Shown here piece by piece: positions 34,596 through 43,011 of a stretch of DNA of 64,000 nucleotides (within the stretch, counting starts at the first letter, position 1; each line of letters starts with the position of its first letter). The notes beneath the pieces are model-generated. The model was not told the origin of the DNA. It was given only the letters and a program-made list of their open reading frames with translations, and made no database searches. The stretch comes from Marinomonas sp. MED121 (GTDB lineage: Bacteria > Pseudomonadota > Gammaproteobacteria > Pseudomonadales > Marinomonadaceae). The DNA lies in the NCBI RefSeq assembly GCF_000153025.1, contig NZ_CH672430.1, forward strand, positions 625,294-689,293, given 5' to 3'. Both the position numbers and the translations under genes were made by a program.

Positions 34596-36314
34596 TTAAG
34601 GCATATAGCAGGGCAAACAGATGGTGACAGTGGTACCCAGTAGTTTTACCGAATCAAACGTCATGCTGCCTTCATGGGCCTGCACTATGCTTGCTGATAC
34701 AGATAGGCCTAACCCTGTTCCTCCAAGTTCACGTTTAGTGGTGAAAAAAGGGTCTGTCAGGCGTGGCAATAAGTTCTCATCAATTCCGCCTCCTTGATCT
34801 TCTACTTTAATAATGACTTGCGTATTGGATTGATTCAGTTCACTTGATACGCGAATTCGTTGCCCTTTTGAATCCAAAGCATCACAAGCATTAATAATCA
34901 GGTTTATCATTACCTGCTCAATACGTTGAGCACTGCCCATAATCAGGAGGTGTTGGTCTTGAAGATTGAGTTCAAACTCGTCTGTGGCGGTTCGAATAGA
35001 CTTATCTACGAGTCTGACAGCAGTTTGAATTACCTTATTAATGTCGACTTCCTGCTTGATTTCGTCCGGTTCTGAACGGGCAAAATCTTTTAAATCATTA
35101 ACAATATTTCGAATCCGAATGGTGCCTTGATCCATTTCATCTAGCAGATAGGGGAGCTCTTGTTTGATTCGGTTAAAGCTAAGGCCGGCGAGTTTAAATT
35201 CACCATGTTCTTGTGCATGGGCTTCTAGTTTGGGCAGCGCATCTATCCAGGCCTCTTTTAAGAGCGGAAGATTTAGCATGAGCAAGCCTGTTGGGTTGTT
35301 GATCTCATGGGCAACGCCAGAGACCAGCACACCAAGAGAGGCCATTTTATCGGCCTGAATGAGCTGTTGCTGTTGCTCATGAATTTGGGAGGAGCGTTTT
35401 TCTACTTCCTTGCGAAGCATGGAGTTCCAAACCACAATGCCTGCGAGCGTCAGCAATAATAAGCTCGCTGCAATGCCTACGATCTGAGCAATAATATCCC
35501 AAGGCAAGCCTTTCTTTTCCAAAGAGCCTAACCATTTTTCATAAATTTCTTGCTGGCGGCCTGTGTTCTTCAAAATCGCTAAACCTTCAGTAAAGCGGGA
35601 GATTAACGCTTCATTTTTAGGTAGAACACCATAGCCCAAACGTTGTCCTTGTACTGGACTACTAATAGGATAAATATTATTTAGCCCCATCTCTTTAGTG
35701 AGATACAAGCTAGGTAAATTTGCGATTAAGGCAAAGTCATGTTTACCCGCAGCTAATAAGCGTAAAGCCTCTAAATGAGTGGGGGCAGGGATGATCTTAG
35801 CCCCTATGTCCTCATTAATGAGGTACTCATGCATAATGCTGGCATTTTGAACGATGACTTCTTTGTCTTTAAGCATGCTGACATTAGAGATATTGGGGGA
35901 GTCATCCCTTGCAAAAATAGATTGGTTAACAATAGAGTGGGGAGGCGAAAAAGAGATGGTTTGGGCCCTAACGACGGAATAGGCAATACCTTGTAATACA
36001 TCCACATCTTCTTGATAAAGTCCTTTTAGCGCTGTCTTCCAGTCGCTCATGCGAAACTCAACTTCAAAACCCATTAACTCAGCTATAGCTAAGGTTAACT
36101 CCACCGTATAACCATCTGGTTCCCCATATTGGTTTACAAATTCATAGGGAGGGTAACTATGATCAGCACCCACTACAAATACCGGCTTTTGCATTCCGCT
36201 TTTATTATCTATCTCTGCCATAAGCTGTTGCGACATGAGTAAAAGTGCACAGGTCAAAAATGTGGTGATAGTAACCAGTGGGAACTTGGGTAAATAGCGG
36301 TTTAATTGAGTCAT
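34596..36314 (-). CDS. Sensor histidine kinase with periplasmic solute-binding domain
   Basis: 572 residues. Signal/anchor segment (about 12-34), then a periplasmic type-3 solute-binding domain (about 44-262: DHSYPPYEFVNQYGEPDGYTVEL), one membrane span (about 276-297), a coiled linker, a HisKA domain with phospho-His336 in GVAHEINNP, and an HATPase domain with NLIINACDAL, VEDQGGGI and GGTGLGLS. The periplasmic domain should bind a small metabolite directly, as in other SBP-fused kinases. It is upstream of the sigma-54 response regulator on the same strand and divergent from the TAXI transporter genes. The ligand is probably the transporter's substrate. Confidence 0.92.
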   Translation of the reverse strand: MTQLNRYLPKFPLVTITTFLTCALLLMSQQLMAEIDNKSGMQKPVFVVGADHSYPPYEFVNQYGEPDGYTVELTLAIAELMGFEVEFRMSDWKTALKGLYQEDVDVLQGIAYSVVRAQTISFSPPHSIVNQSIFARDDSPNISNVSMLKDKEVIVQNASIMHEYLINEDIGAKIIPAPTHLEALRLLAAGKHDFALIANLPSLYLTKEMGLNNIYPISSPVQGQRLGYGVLPKNEALISRFTEGLAILKNTGRQQEIYEKWLGSLEKKGLPWDIIAQIVGIAASLLLLTLAGIVVWNSMLRKEVEKRSSQIHEQQQQLIQADKMASLGVLVSGVAHEINNPTGLLMLNLPLLKEAWIDALPKLEAHAQEHGEFKLAGLSFNRIKQELPYLLDEMDQGTIRIRNIVNDLKDFARSEPDEIKQEVDINKVIQTAVRLVDKSIRTATDEFELNLQDQHLLIMGSAQRIEQVMINLIINACDALDSKGQRIRVSSELNQSNTQVIIKVEDQGGGIDENLLPRLTDPFFTTKRELGGTGLGLSVSASIVQAHEGSMTFDSVKLLGTTVTICLPCYMP

Positions 36315-36411
36315 AGGTCATTTTGCTTAGGGTTGATCTGGGTATGTTAACTAGATGTAAAACAGAAGAACAGCAGACTTTAGCAGGCGCATATCTTAAG
36401 CCTCAATCAGT

Positions 36412-36447
36412 GTATAACAAAGGTTATACCTATAGCTTTTGTTATAG
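36412..36447. promoter_or_regulatory. Two tandem palindromes, probable enhancer sites for the sigma-54 activator
   Basis: First site: GTATAACAAAGGTTATAC (36412-36429), a perfect 7+7 palindrome with a 4-bp spacer. Second site: CTATAGCTTTTGTTATAG (36430-36447), with one mismatch between arms. Read on the minus strand the second becomes CTATAACAAAAGCTATAG, so both share a TATAACAAA-x-G-x-TATA core. They abut with centres 18 bp apart, roughly 190-210 bp upstream of the sigma-54 promoter, a normal enhancer distance. Confidence 0.7.
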
Positions 36448-36618
36448 CTAAGGTAATAAACCCCAAATCTAGGCTTAATAGACTTAAAAATGAAAGAAAT
36501 TAGCCATCGTAGGATTCTGCTTTATAACTTTTATTATATTCTTGTTAACTTAGTGTTACATCTCAAAATAAAATTAAAAGTCCTATTTATCATATGTTTA
36601 CGTGTATTTTTTGTTTTT

Positions 36619-36634
36619 TGGCACTGCCCTTGCT
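36619..36634 (+). promoter_or_regulatory. Sigma-54 promoter of the TAXI solute-binding protein gene
   Basis: TGGCAC-TGCCC-TTGCT has a full match to the -24 (TGGCAC) and -12 (TTGC) elements with the required 5-bp spacer. Transcription would start about 12 bases after the -12 GC, some 35 bases before the start ATG. Confidence 0.85.
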
Positions 36635-36681
36635 ATGTAATGCCTTGTAAAACTGAACGATATAAAAATAACGAGGACATT

Positions 36682-37656
36682 ATGACAATTAAAAAAGCAA
36701 TTTTGAAAACCATGCTTGCTCCAGCACTAGCCGGTGCATCTGTATTAGCAATGGCTGCTGGTGATAACTTCATCTCTATCGGTACTGGTGGTGTAACTGG
36801 GGTTTACTACCCAGCAGGTGGTTCGATTTGCCGTATGTTAAACAAAGAGCGTAAAGTTCATGGCATCCGTTGTTCAGTTGAATCTACAGGTGGTTCTGCT
36901 TATAACGTAAACAGCATTCGTTCAGGCGAACTAGAATTTGGTGTTGCTCAATCTGATGTTCAAGCGTCTGCTCTAGCAGGTGTTGGTCAGTTTGCTGATA
37001 ATGCTTACCCAGAACTACGTTCTGTTTTCTCTATCCACCCAGAGCCTATTCACATGATGGCTCGTGCTGATTCTGGCATCACGACTTTTGAAGACCTTAA
37101 AGGTAAGCGTGTAAACATCGGTAACCCAGGTTCTGGTAACCGTGCCATGATGGAATTGCTAATGGCTGAACGTGGTTGGACAAAAGAGACTTTCCGCATC
37201 GCTGCTGAGCTTAAGTCTTCTGAGCAAGCACAAGCACTGTGTGATGATAAATTTGATGTCACTATCTGGTTGTCTGGTCTACCTAACGGTTCTGCTCAAG
37301 AAGCAACAACAACATGTGATGTAAACATGATCCCAATGAATGATCTTGTTTCAAAAGCTATCTTGAAAGAGCACGGTGAATACTCTTCTGCAATCATTCC
37401 TGGTGGCATGTATGCAGGTAACGAAGAAGACATCGAAACATTTGGTCCTAAAGCAACTTTGGTAACCTCTATTGATGTTCCTGAGCAAGTGGTTTATCAG
37501 TTGACTAAGTCTGTCTTTGAAAACTTCAACTCTTTCAAACGTCTACACCCAGCGTTCAAACGCTTAACACCAGAAGAAATGGCTACAACGGCACTAGTTG
37601 CGCCACTTCACCCAGGTGCTGCTAAGTACTACCGCGAAATGGGTTATATCAAGTAA
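36682..37656 (+). CDS. TAXI-family TRAP transporter solute-binding protein
   Basis: 324 residues from the ATG at 36682, with GAGGACATT upstream and a normal signal peptide (LKTMLAPALAGASVLAMA). A much longer in-frame extension is non-coding leader containing the sigma-54 promoter. TAXI signatures: FISIGTGGVTGVYYPAGGSICRML, SVESTGGSAYNVNSIRSGELEFGVAQSD, and the C-terminal HPGAAKYYREMG. It captures the substrate in the periplasm for the permease encoded next. Many codons are those typical of highly expressed genes. TAXI ligands include glutamate/glutamine-like and other dicarboxylate compounds, but the substrate is not evident. Confidence 0.93.
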   Translation: MTIKKAILKTMLAPALAGASVLAMAAGDNFISIGTGGVTGVYYPAGGSICRMLNKERKVHGIRCSVESTGGSAYNVNSIRSGELEFGVAQSDVQASALAGVGQFADNAYPELRSVFSIHPEPIHMMARADSGITTFEDLKGKRVNIGNPGSGNRAMMELLMAERGWTKETFRIAAELKSSEQAQALCDDKFDVTIWLSGLPNGSAQEATTTCDVNMIPMNDLVSKAILKEHGEYSSAIIPGGMYAGNEEDIETFGPKATLVTSIDVPEQVVYQLTKSVFENFNSFKRLHPAFKRLTPEEMATTALVAPLHPGAAKYYREMGYIK

Positions 37657-37679
37657 CCAGCATTCGTAATGACTAAATT

Positions 37680-37716
37680 CAGCCTGTTTAAGTGAAAGCT
37701 TAACAGGCTGTTTTAG
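37680..37716 (+). terminator. Intercistronic hairpin between binding protein and permease genes
   Basis: AGCCTGTTTAAG / AGCTTAACAGGCT followed by GTTTTAG. Such hairpins between a binding-protein gene and its permease gene commonly hold the binding protein at higher level by stabilising mRNA or partial termination. Confidence 0.75.
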
Positions 37717-37889
37717 TGTGTAAAAAAGGTGAGCCTAGCTCGCCATCCTGCGTTAAATAAGTTTCTTACGATTTAAGCTTTGGGCGACTGGACCTAGTCT
37801 GACCTGACATGGGTTCGGTTGCTCCTTTTTAATTTGCGTTTATTAATTCGATTTTGATTACGCCTTAGGTAATCTTGCTGGAGCCTAGT

Positions 37890-40508
37890 ATGACTAGTGA
37901 TGCGAAAGTGTCTCCCACTGCGGAACATCTGGACGACCTCATCGCTGAGGCAGATACAGGAAATCGACAACCTAAAAGTCGTTTTGCTGTTGCTTTACTG
38001 TTTTTATTACCACTAACCTGGTCGCTTTATCAATTATGGATAGGTTCGCCGCTTCCTTCTCAATTGGGAATTGGTTTTTTAAACGATACGGAATCAAGAG
38101 CCCTTCACCTAGCATTTGCCGTTATGCTTGCTTTTCTTGCTTTCCCTGCTTTTAGTAAAAGCCCTAAACATCGTATTCCCTACCTTGATTATGCTTTAGC
38201 TCTGGTCGCTGCATTTTGTGCAAGTTACCTGTATTTATTTTATGAAGCCTTATCATTGCGTCCAGGCTTGCCAACCACATTAGATCTAGTGGTAGCAGGG
38301 ATTGGTATCGCCTTAACACTTGAAGCTGCACGTCGTTCTTTGGGACCACCATTGATGATAGTGGCGTTGCTTTTCCTTGCTTATGTTTTCTTCGGCGATA
38401 GTCAATATGTGCCGGATATTTTACGTTGGAAAGGGGCTTCGATTGAAAAAGCCATGACACATATGTGGTTAACCACGGAGGGAGTATTTGGTATTGCCTT
38501 GGGTGTGTCTTCGGGTTTTGTTTTCTTATTTGTACTTTTTGGTGCCTTATTAAACCAAGCCGGTGCCGGTAACTATTTTATTCAAGTAGCCTTTGCATTA
38601 CTTGGCCATATGCGCGGCGGCCCAGCGAAAGCAGCAGTATTATCTTCTGCCATGACAGGCCTAATTTCGGGTTCTTCCATCGCTAACGTGGTAACCACGG
38701 GTACCTTCACGATTCCCCTTATGAAAAAGGTGGGCTTTAGTGCTGAGAAAGCCGGTGCAGTTGAAGTATCATCTTCGGTAAATGGCGTAATCATGCCGCC
38801 TGTCATGGGGGCAGTTGCTTTCTTGATGGTTGAGTATGTGGGTATTTCCTACATTGAAGTGGTCAAGCACGCCTTCTTACCTGCGACGATCTCTTACATC
38901 GCTTTGCTTTACATCGTTCATCTAGAAGCGATGAAGAGCAATATGCAAGGCTTGCCACGTAGCACTCCAGCACGTCCTTGGAAAATTCAACTGCTTCGTT
39001 CTGGCTTAATTACCGCAAGCATGCTGATTTTGGCCGGTGTACTTTATTATTTGGTCGTTGCGATCAAGTGGTTGTTTGGTGATTTTGCCAACATAGCACT
39101 ATTGTCTTTTGTGGTGTTTGGTTACTTTGGGCTGCTTTATTTATCTGCCAAAAAACCAGACCTTGCAATGGAAGATGCGAATGCTGAAATTGTCCGTCTG
39201 CCTAAATTTGCCGACATTTATCAATCAGGATTGTACTACCTAGTGCCCCTTGTATTGTTAATTTGGTTCTTGATGGTAGAGCGTAAATCACCTGGTTTAT
39301 CTGCATTTTGGGCTTGTGTCCTAATGGCCTTTATCTTATTTACACAAAAGCCGTTAAAAGCCTGGATGCGTAAACAAGGTAAGATCAAAACCGCTTGTCA
39401 GGATGGACTAGTTGACCTTGCGGATGGTCTGATTACCGGTGCCCGAAACATGATTGGTATCGGGGTGGCAACAGCAACAGCGGGGATCATAGTTGGGACT
39501 GTGACTCTGACGGGTATTGGTCAAGTAATGGCTGAGTTTGTTGAGCTAGTATCAGGTGGTGTGCTTATTATCATGCTATTGATGGTTGCACTAATCAGTC
39601 TTGTACTGGGTATGGGGTTACCAACAACAGCTAACTATATCGTTGTTTCTTCTTTGATGGCGAGTGTGGTGGTGGAGTTAGGTGCGCAAAACGGCCTAAT
39701 CGTACCGCTAATCGCTATTCATATGTTCGTGTTTTACTTTGGCATAATGGCGGATGTGACCCCCCCGGTTGGTCTCGCCTCATTTGCCGCGGCGGCTGTT
39801 TCTGGTGGTGATCCCATCAAGACAGGTTTTACCGCCTTTTTCTATTCCATGAGAACGGCACTACTGCCATTCCTATTCATCTTTAATACTGATTTGTTGT
39901 TAATCGATGTGACATTCGCACAAGGGGTAATGGTCTTTATTGTTTCCCTAGCAGCTATGTTGATCTTTGCTGCGGCGACTCAAGGCTACTTCTTTAGTAA
40001 GAGTCGTTGGTACGAATCTGCACTCTTATTATTGGTTGCATTCACCCTGTTCCGCCCAGGTTTCTGGTTGGATCAAATCATCGAGCCTTTCGAGGAACGT
40101 GGAGCCACTAGCATGATGGCATACATTGATGAATCACCAGATCTACAGCAATTACGTATTTCTGTTGAAGGTGAAAACATCGATGGTCGTTGGGTAAGCA
40201 AAACCGTTAACATTCCAATTGCCAAAGGTGATAGTGCTGGAGACCGTTTATATGACGGTGCGGGTATGGAAGTGCGTGAAGAAAACGGGGCTATCTATAT
40301 TGATAACCTGGTCTTTGGTGGTTATGCAGAAGCGCAGAAGTTAGACTTTGACTGGCAAGTGACTCGTTTCCAGTTAGAGACACAAAGACCAGCTAAAGAG
40401 TGGTTCTTTATTCCAGCCTTCTTACTAGCATTTGCCATTATGAAAATCCAAAAAGGTCGTCGTGAAGAGGATGAAGCGAATGGTAAAGCAAGCGCTAATC
40501 TAAGTTAA
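37890..40508 (+). CDS. TAXI-type TRAP transporter fused permease with DUF3394 C-terminus
   Basis: 872 residues from the ATG at 37890, with TGGAG seven bases upstream. This is the fused small-plus-large TRAP permease, with many membrane spans and signatures GMGLPTTANYIVVSSLMASVV and FYFGIMADVTPPVGLASFAAAAVSGGDP, and an earlier FVLFGALLNQAGAGNYF. TRAP permeases use a sodium gradient. The end of the chain (about 740-840) is a soluble beta-rich DUF3394-like segment between hydrophobic helices. It follows the binding protein by 233 bp on the same strand; a hairpin and a possible separate promoter intervene. Confidence 0.93.
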   Translation: MTSDAKVSPTAEHLDDLIAEADTGNRQPKSRFAVALLFLLPLTWSLYQLWIGSPLPSQLGIGFLNDTESRALHLAFAVMLAFLAFPAFSKSPKHRIPYLDYALALVAAFCASYLYLFYEALSLRPGLPTTLDLVVAGIGIALTLEAARRSLGPPLMIVALLFLAYVFFGDSQYVPDILRWKGASIEKAMTHMWLTTEGVFGIALGVSSGFVFLFVLFGALLNQAGAGNYFIQVAFALLGHMRGGPAKAAVLSSAMTGLISGSSIANVVTTGTFTIPLMKKVGFSAEKAGAVEVSSSVNGVIMPPVMGAVAFLMVEYVGISYIEVVKHAFLPATISYIALLYIVHLEAMKSNMQGLPRSTPARPWKIQLLRSGLITASMLILAGVLYYLVVAIKWLFGDFANIALLSFVVFGYFGLLYLSAKKPDLAMEDANAEIVRLPKFADIYQSGLYYLVPLVLLIWFLMVERKSPGLSAFWACVLMAFILFTQKPLKAWMRKQGKIKTACQDGLVDLADGLITGARNMIGIGVATATAGIIVGTVTLTGIGQVMAEFVELVSGGVLIIMLLMVALISLVLGMGLPTTANYIVVSSLMASVVVELGAQNGLIVPLIAIHMFVFYFGIMADVTPPVGLASFAAAAVSGGDPIKTGFTAFFYSMRTALLPFLFIFNTDLLLIDVTFAQGVMVFIVSLAAMLIFAAATQGYFFSKSRWYESALLLLVAFTLFRPGFWLDQIIEPFEERGATSMMAYIDESPDLQQLRISVEGENIDGRWVSKTVNIPIAKGDSAGDRLYDGAGMEVREENGAIYIDNLVFGGYAEAQKLDFDWQVTRFQLETQRPAKEWFFIPAFLLAFAIMKIQKGRREEDEANGKASANLS

Positions 40509-40527
40509 TTCTTCGAATGAGACGGAT

Positions 40528-40569
40528 AAAAAAACCTAGTCAGAGATTACTCAGGCTAGGTTTTTTTTG
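40528..40569 (+). terminator. Rho-independent terminator after the TRAP permease gene
   Basis: AAAAAACCTAG / CTAGGTTTTTTTT with a 16-base loop. Confidence 0.85.
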
Positions 40570-40892
40570 ATACTTTGTTCCACTAAATTAGACATTGTGA
40601 ACTTATGTTTAACCAAATTTCTAATCTTTAAAATATTGATATATATAAAATTTAAATAAGTCAGCATTCAAATGTGTATTTTAATCCATAATGGTTAAAT
40701 CGAAGTGTAAGTTATTGTATAGTTAATATACAGTTTAACCAATTGCTGCGAATGCGAATCGTTTTCTCAGTATGTTTTTTGATTTATCAATGAATTGAGC
40801 GTTAAGGATGACTGAAAACTAAAAAATTAACGCTTTTCTTGATGATGATGCTTAGATCTATTGTCAGGAGAGAAATACCAAAGTGGTAGATT
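40570..40892. other. AT-rich leader region upstream of the second GGDEF-EAL gene
   Basis: About 320 bp, markedly AT-rich, with no supported ORF. I see no clear promoter consensus or regulatory palindrome. Confidence 0.45.
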
Positions 40893-42488
40893 ATGCCTAA
40901 AAACACAATGATATTAATATTAGATCTGAACTTTAATATGTTACAAGGTAACCGCTTGTTCAGTTCTGTCTTTCAAGGGGAGACAGTTAAATCTGAGTTA
41001 ACTAATATTGTTTGTTCTAAAAGCAATAATGGGAAAAATAATAAATTTAGTTTTAGTTTATTTCTGCTTAATGAAATCAAAGAATTTACCGCACAGCTTT
41101 ACTTCGAAAAAAATAAATACCACCTCTTCATCAAAGAATGTAAAACCTCCAAAAGCATACAAGATTTAACCTTTAAGCTTAAATATTATGACTTATTGAC
41201 AGACTTGCCCAACCGCCATCTTTTTTACATGATTTTTGAAAAGTTACTCAGCAAAAGAAGCCACTTACAGCATGGCATTATTTCGTTAAACCTTGATGGG
41301 TTTAGAACGGTCAATGATCATTTTGGCCATAGGGCTGGTGATAACTTGATCCTTCTGGTGACACAAAAATTAAAGTCTTATGTCTCAAAGTCTGAATATT
41401 TATTTCGCATGGCCGGAGACAATTTTTTAATTTTAAAAGAAAACGTACAAGATATCAGTGAGTTAGAAACACTGGGATCAAATTTAATTGATTTAATTTG
41501 TACGATTTATCCCGTTGAACAAATGGAAATGCTGCTAACGGCAAGTGTTGGCATTAGTCATTACCCGCAGCATGGCGCTGATGTCGATACCTTGCTGAAA
41601 AAAGCAGATATCGCATTATATGACTCCAAATCTAGGGGATATAATAATTATAAAATATTCAAACCTGACATGATTAAATCCACCAATGCTTATGTCACTT
41701 TGGGTGCGGATTTACGTCAAGCAATTGAAAACTATAATTTTGAACTTTATTATCAGCCAAAAGTAAATGCGAGTGATTTTAGGGTGATGGGCGCTGAGGT
41801 GCTAATTCGTTGGAAGCATTCCGAATTAGGCTTTATTACCCCAGATAGATTTATATCCATCGCAGAAGAGTCTGGCTTAATCATCCCTTTAGGTGAATGG
41901 ATAATAAGGGAAACCTGTAAACAATTAATGGAATGGGATAAAGACAATCACCATGACTTGATCGTTTCGATCAATTTATCTATGAAGCAGTTAGCCCATA
42001 AAGATTTCATTGATATGGTGATGGGGATATTATGTGAGACTCATATTGATCCCAAAAGACTTGAGTTTGAAATCACTGAAACCGTGTTGATGTGTGATGT
42101 TAACGAGGTGAGTGAGAAAGTGAATAGGCTAAAAGATATCGGCATCAATATCTCTATTGATGATTTTGGAACAGGTTATTCTTCATTATCTTATTTGAAA
42201 AAGCTGCCTATTCAAACGATAAAAATTGATAAATCATTCATTCGAGATATTTGTTCTGATGACGATGATAAAGCCATCGTTAAAGCAACCATTAACATGG
42301 CGTTGAGTTTAAATATCGATATCATTGCCGAAGGTGTAGAGAATATAGAGCAAGTGAATATATTAAGAAACTTTGGCTGTCAGTACTTTCAAGGTTATTA
42401 TTTTTCAAAACCTATCGATAAGCAAAACTTCATAAAATATTGTGAATACAAGCAGCAAAGACATGGCATGCTCGCCAAGTTAGGCTAA
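40893..42488 (+). CDS. EAL-type cyclic-di-GMP phosphodiesterase with degenerate GGDEF
   Basis: 531 residues. The N-terminal ~100 residues are a short PAS-like region. The GGDEF domain follows, but its motif reads RMAGDNF instead of GGDEF, so cyclase activity is unlikely. The EAL domain retains E (as EVLIRWKH), Asn in INLSMKQ, ITET, DDFGTGYSS, IKIDKSF, AEGVEN and the final FQGYYFSKP. It therefore probably only degrades cyclic di-GMP. It is clearly a paralogue of the 716-aa protein at 17.0-19.2 kb (near-identical blocks such as TDLPNRH, IAEE-GLI-PLGEW, VKATI). Base composition is more AT-rich than its neighbours. Confidence 0.9.
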   Translation: MPKNTMILILDLNFNMLQGNRLFSSVFQGETVKSELTNIVCSKSNNGKNNKFSFSLFLLNEIKEFTAQLYFEKNKYHLFIKECKTSKSIQDLTFKLKYYDLLTDLPNRHLFYMIFEKLLSKRSHLQHGIISLNLDGFRTVNDHFGHRAGDNLILLVTQKLKSYVSKSEYLFRMAGDNFLILKENVQDISELETLGSNLIDLICTIYPVEQMEMLLTASVGISHYPQHGADVDTLLKKADIALYDSKSRGYNNYKIFKPDMIKSTNAYVTLGADLRQAIENYNFELYYQPKVNASDFRVMGAEVLIRWKHSELGFITPDRFISIAEESGLIIPLGEWIIRETCKQLMEWDKDNHHDLIVSINLSMKQLAHKDFIDMVMGILCETHIDPKRLEFEITETVLMCDVNEVSEKVNRLKDIGINISIDDFGTGYSSLSYLKKLPIQTIKIDKSFIRDICSDDDDKAIVKATINMALSLNIDIIAEGVENIEQVNILRNFGCQYFQGYYFSKPIDKQNFIKYCEYKQQRHGMLAKLG

Positions 42489-42521
42489 ACACATAAATAA
42501 GTAAAACAAGAGTTCAAAAGT

Positions 42522-42555
42522 AAAAAACGAGCATTATAGATAGTACTCGTTTTTT
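42522..42555. terminator. Terminator between convergent EAL and HopJ-family genes
   Basis: AAAAAACGAG / CTCGTTTTTT with a 14-base loop. Confidence 0.8.
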
Positions 42556-42590
42556 GGGTTATAGGATTTAAGGTCTTAATCGCAGGTTCC

Positions 42591-42941
42591 CTAGCTTTTA
42601 GGTGTAAGCGAGATAGACTCAAAGCTGACACCATCCCAGCCGTGGACCATAAACTGACGTATGTTTTGATGGTCTTCCCCTTCAGGGTTTTGCAGTACAT
42701 CCACACGATAAAAATCACCAAATAGCTGGAGTGTGTCAATCGCATCTAGGTTATGGAGTTTTGCAAAGGTGAAAATCTTGCAAGAGCCATTGTTTTGACC
42801 TGCTTCATTTCTTTGCTCACCATTTTGAAAGCTTGCTGCTTGAAATTGGTACTCATTATCTATGGTGCTCATAGTGTCATTGAAGGCAATGGCTTCGGGT
42901 GTGCTTTTTATTTTTTCAATTAATTCACTGCTGTGTAACAT
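42591..42941 (-). CDS. HopJ-type family protein (not evidently an effector)
   Basis: 116 residues. It matches the HopJ type III effector-like family by the NGEQRNEAGQNNGSCKIFTFAKLHNL block and the QLFGDFYRVDVLQNPEGEDHQNIRQFM block. The family is widespread in environmental bacteria without type III secretion and is probably a housekeeping protein whose name comes from a Pseudomonas effector screen. It is cytosolic with no signal peptide, and no secretion genes are near. Function is unknown. Confidence 0.82.
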   Translation of the reverse strand: MLHSSELIEKIKSTPEAIAFNDTMSTIDNEYQFQAASFQNGEQRNEAGQNNGSCKIFTFAKLHNLDAIDTLQLFGDFYRVDVLQNPEGEDHQNIRQFMVHGWDGVSFESISLTPKS

Positions 42942-42965
42942 GTTAAGTCCTATCTTGTGGGGATT

Positions 42966-42998
42966 TAAAAGAGGATGGCAAAGGTATTGCTATCCTCT
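42966..42998 (-). terminator. Terminator after the Bcr/CflA transporter gene
   Basis: AGAGGATGGCAA / TTGCTATCCTCT, a 12-bp stem with one G-T pair, followed on the minus strand by TTTTAAAT. Confidence 0.8.
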
Positions 42999-43011
42999 TG
43001 ATGTTTAAATT

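Noticed and set aside
36490..36681. 64-codon extension of the TAXI binding protein
   Set aside because: It covers the sigma-54 promoter and would bury the signal peptide; the ATG at 36682 has GAGGA upstream.
37795..37825. Possible second sigma-54 promoter ahead of the TRAP permease gene
   Set aside because: A TGGGTTCGGTTGCT string is present, but the GG-to-GC distance is not the required 12 bases.
42591..42941. HopJ name taken as evidence of a type III effector
   Set aside because: No secretion system genes or secretion signal are present, and the family is common in free-living bacteria.
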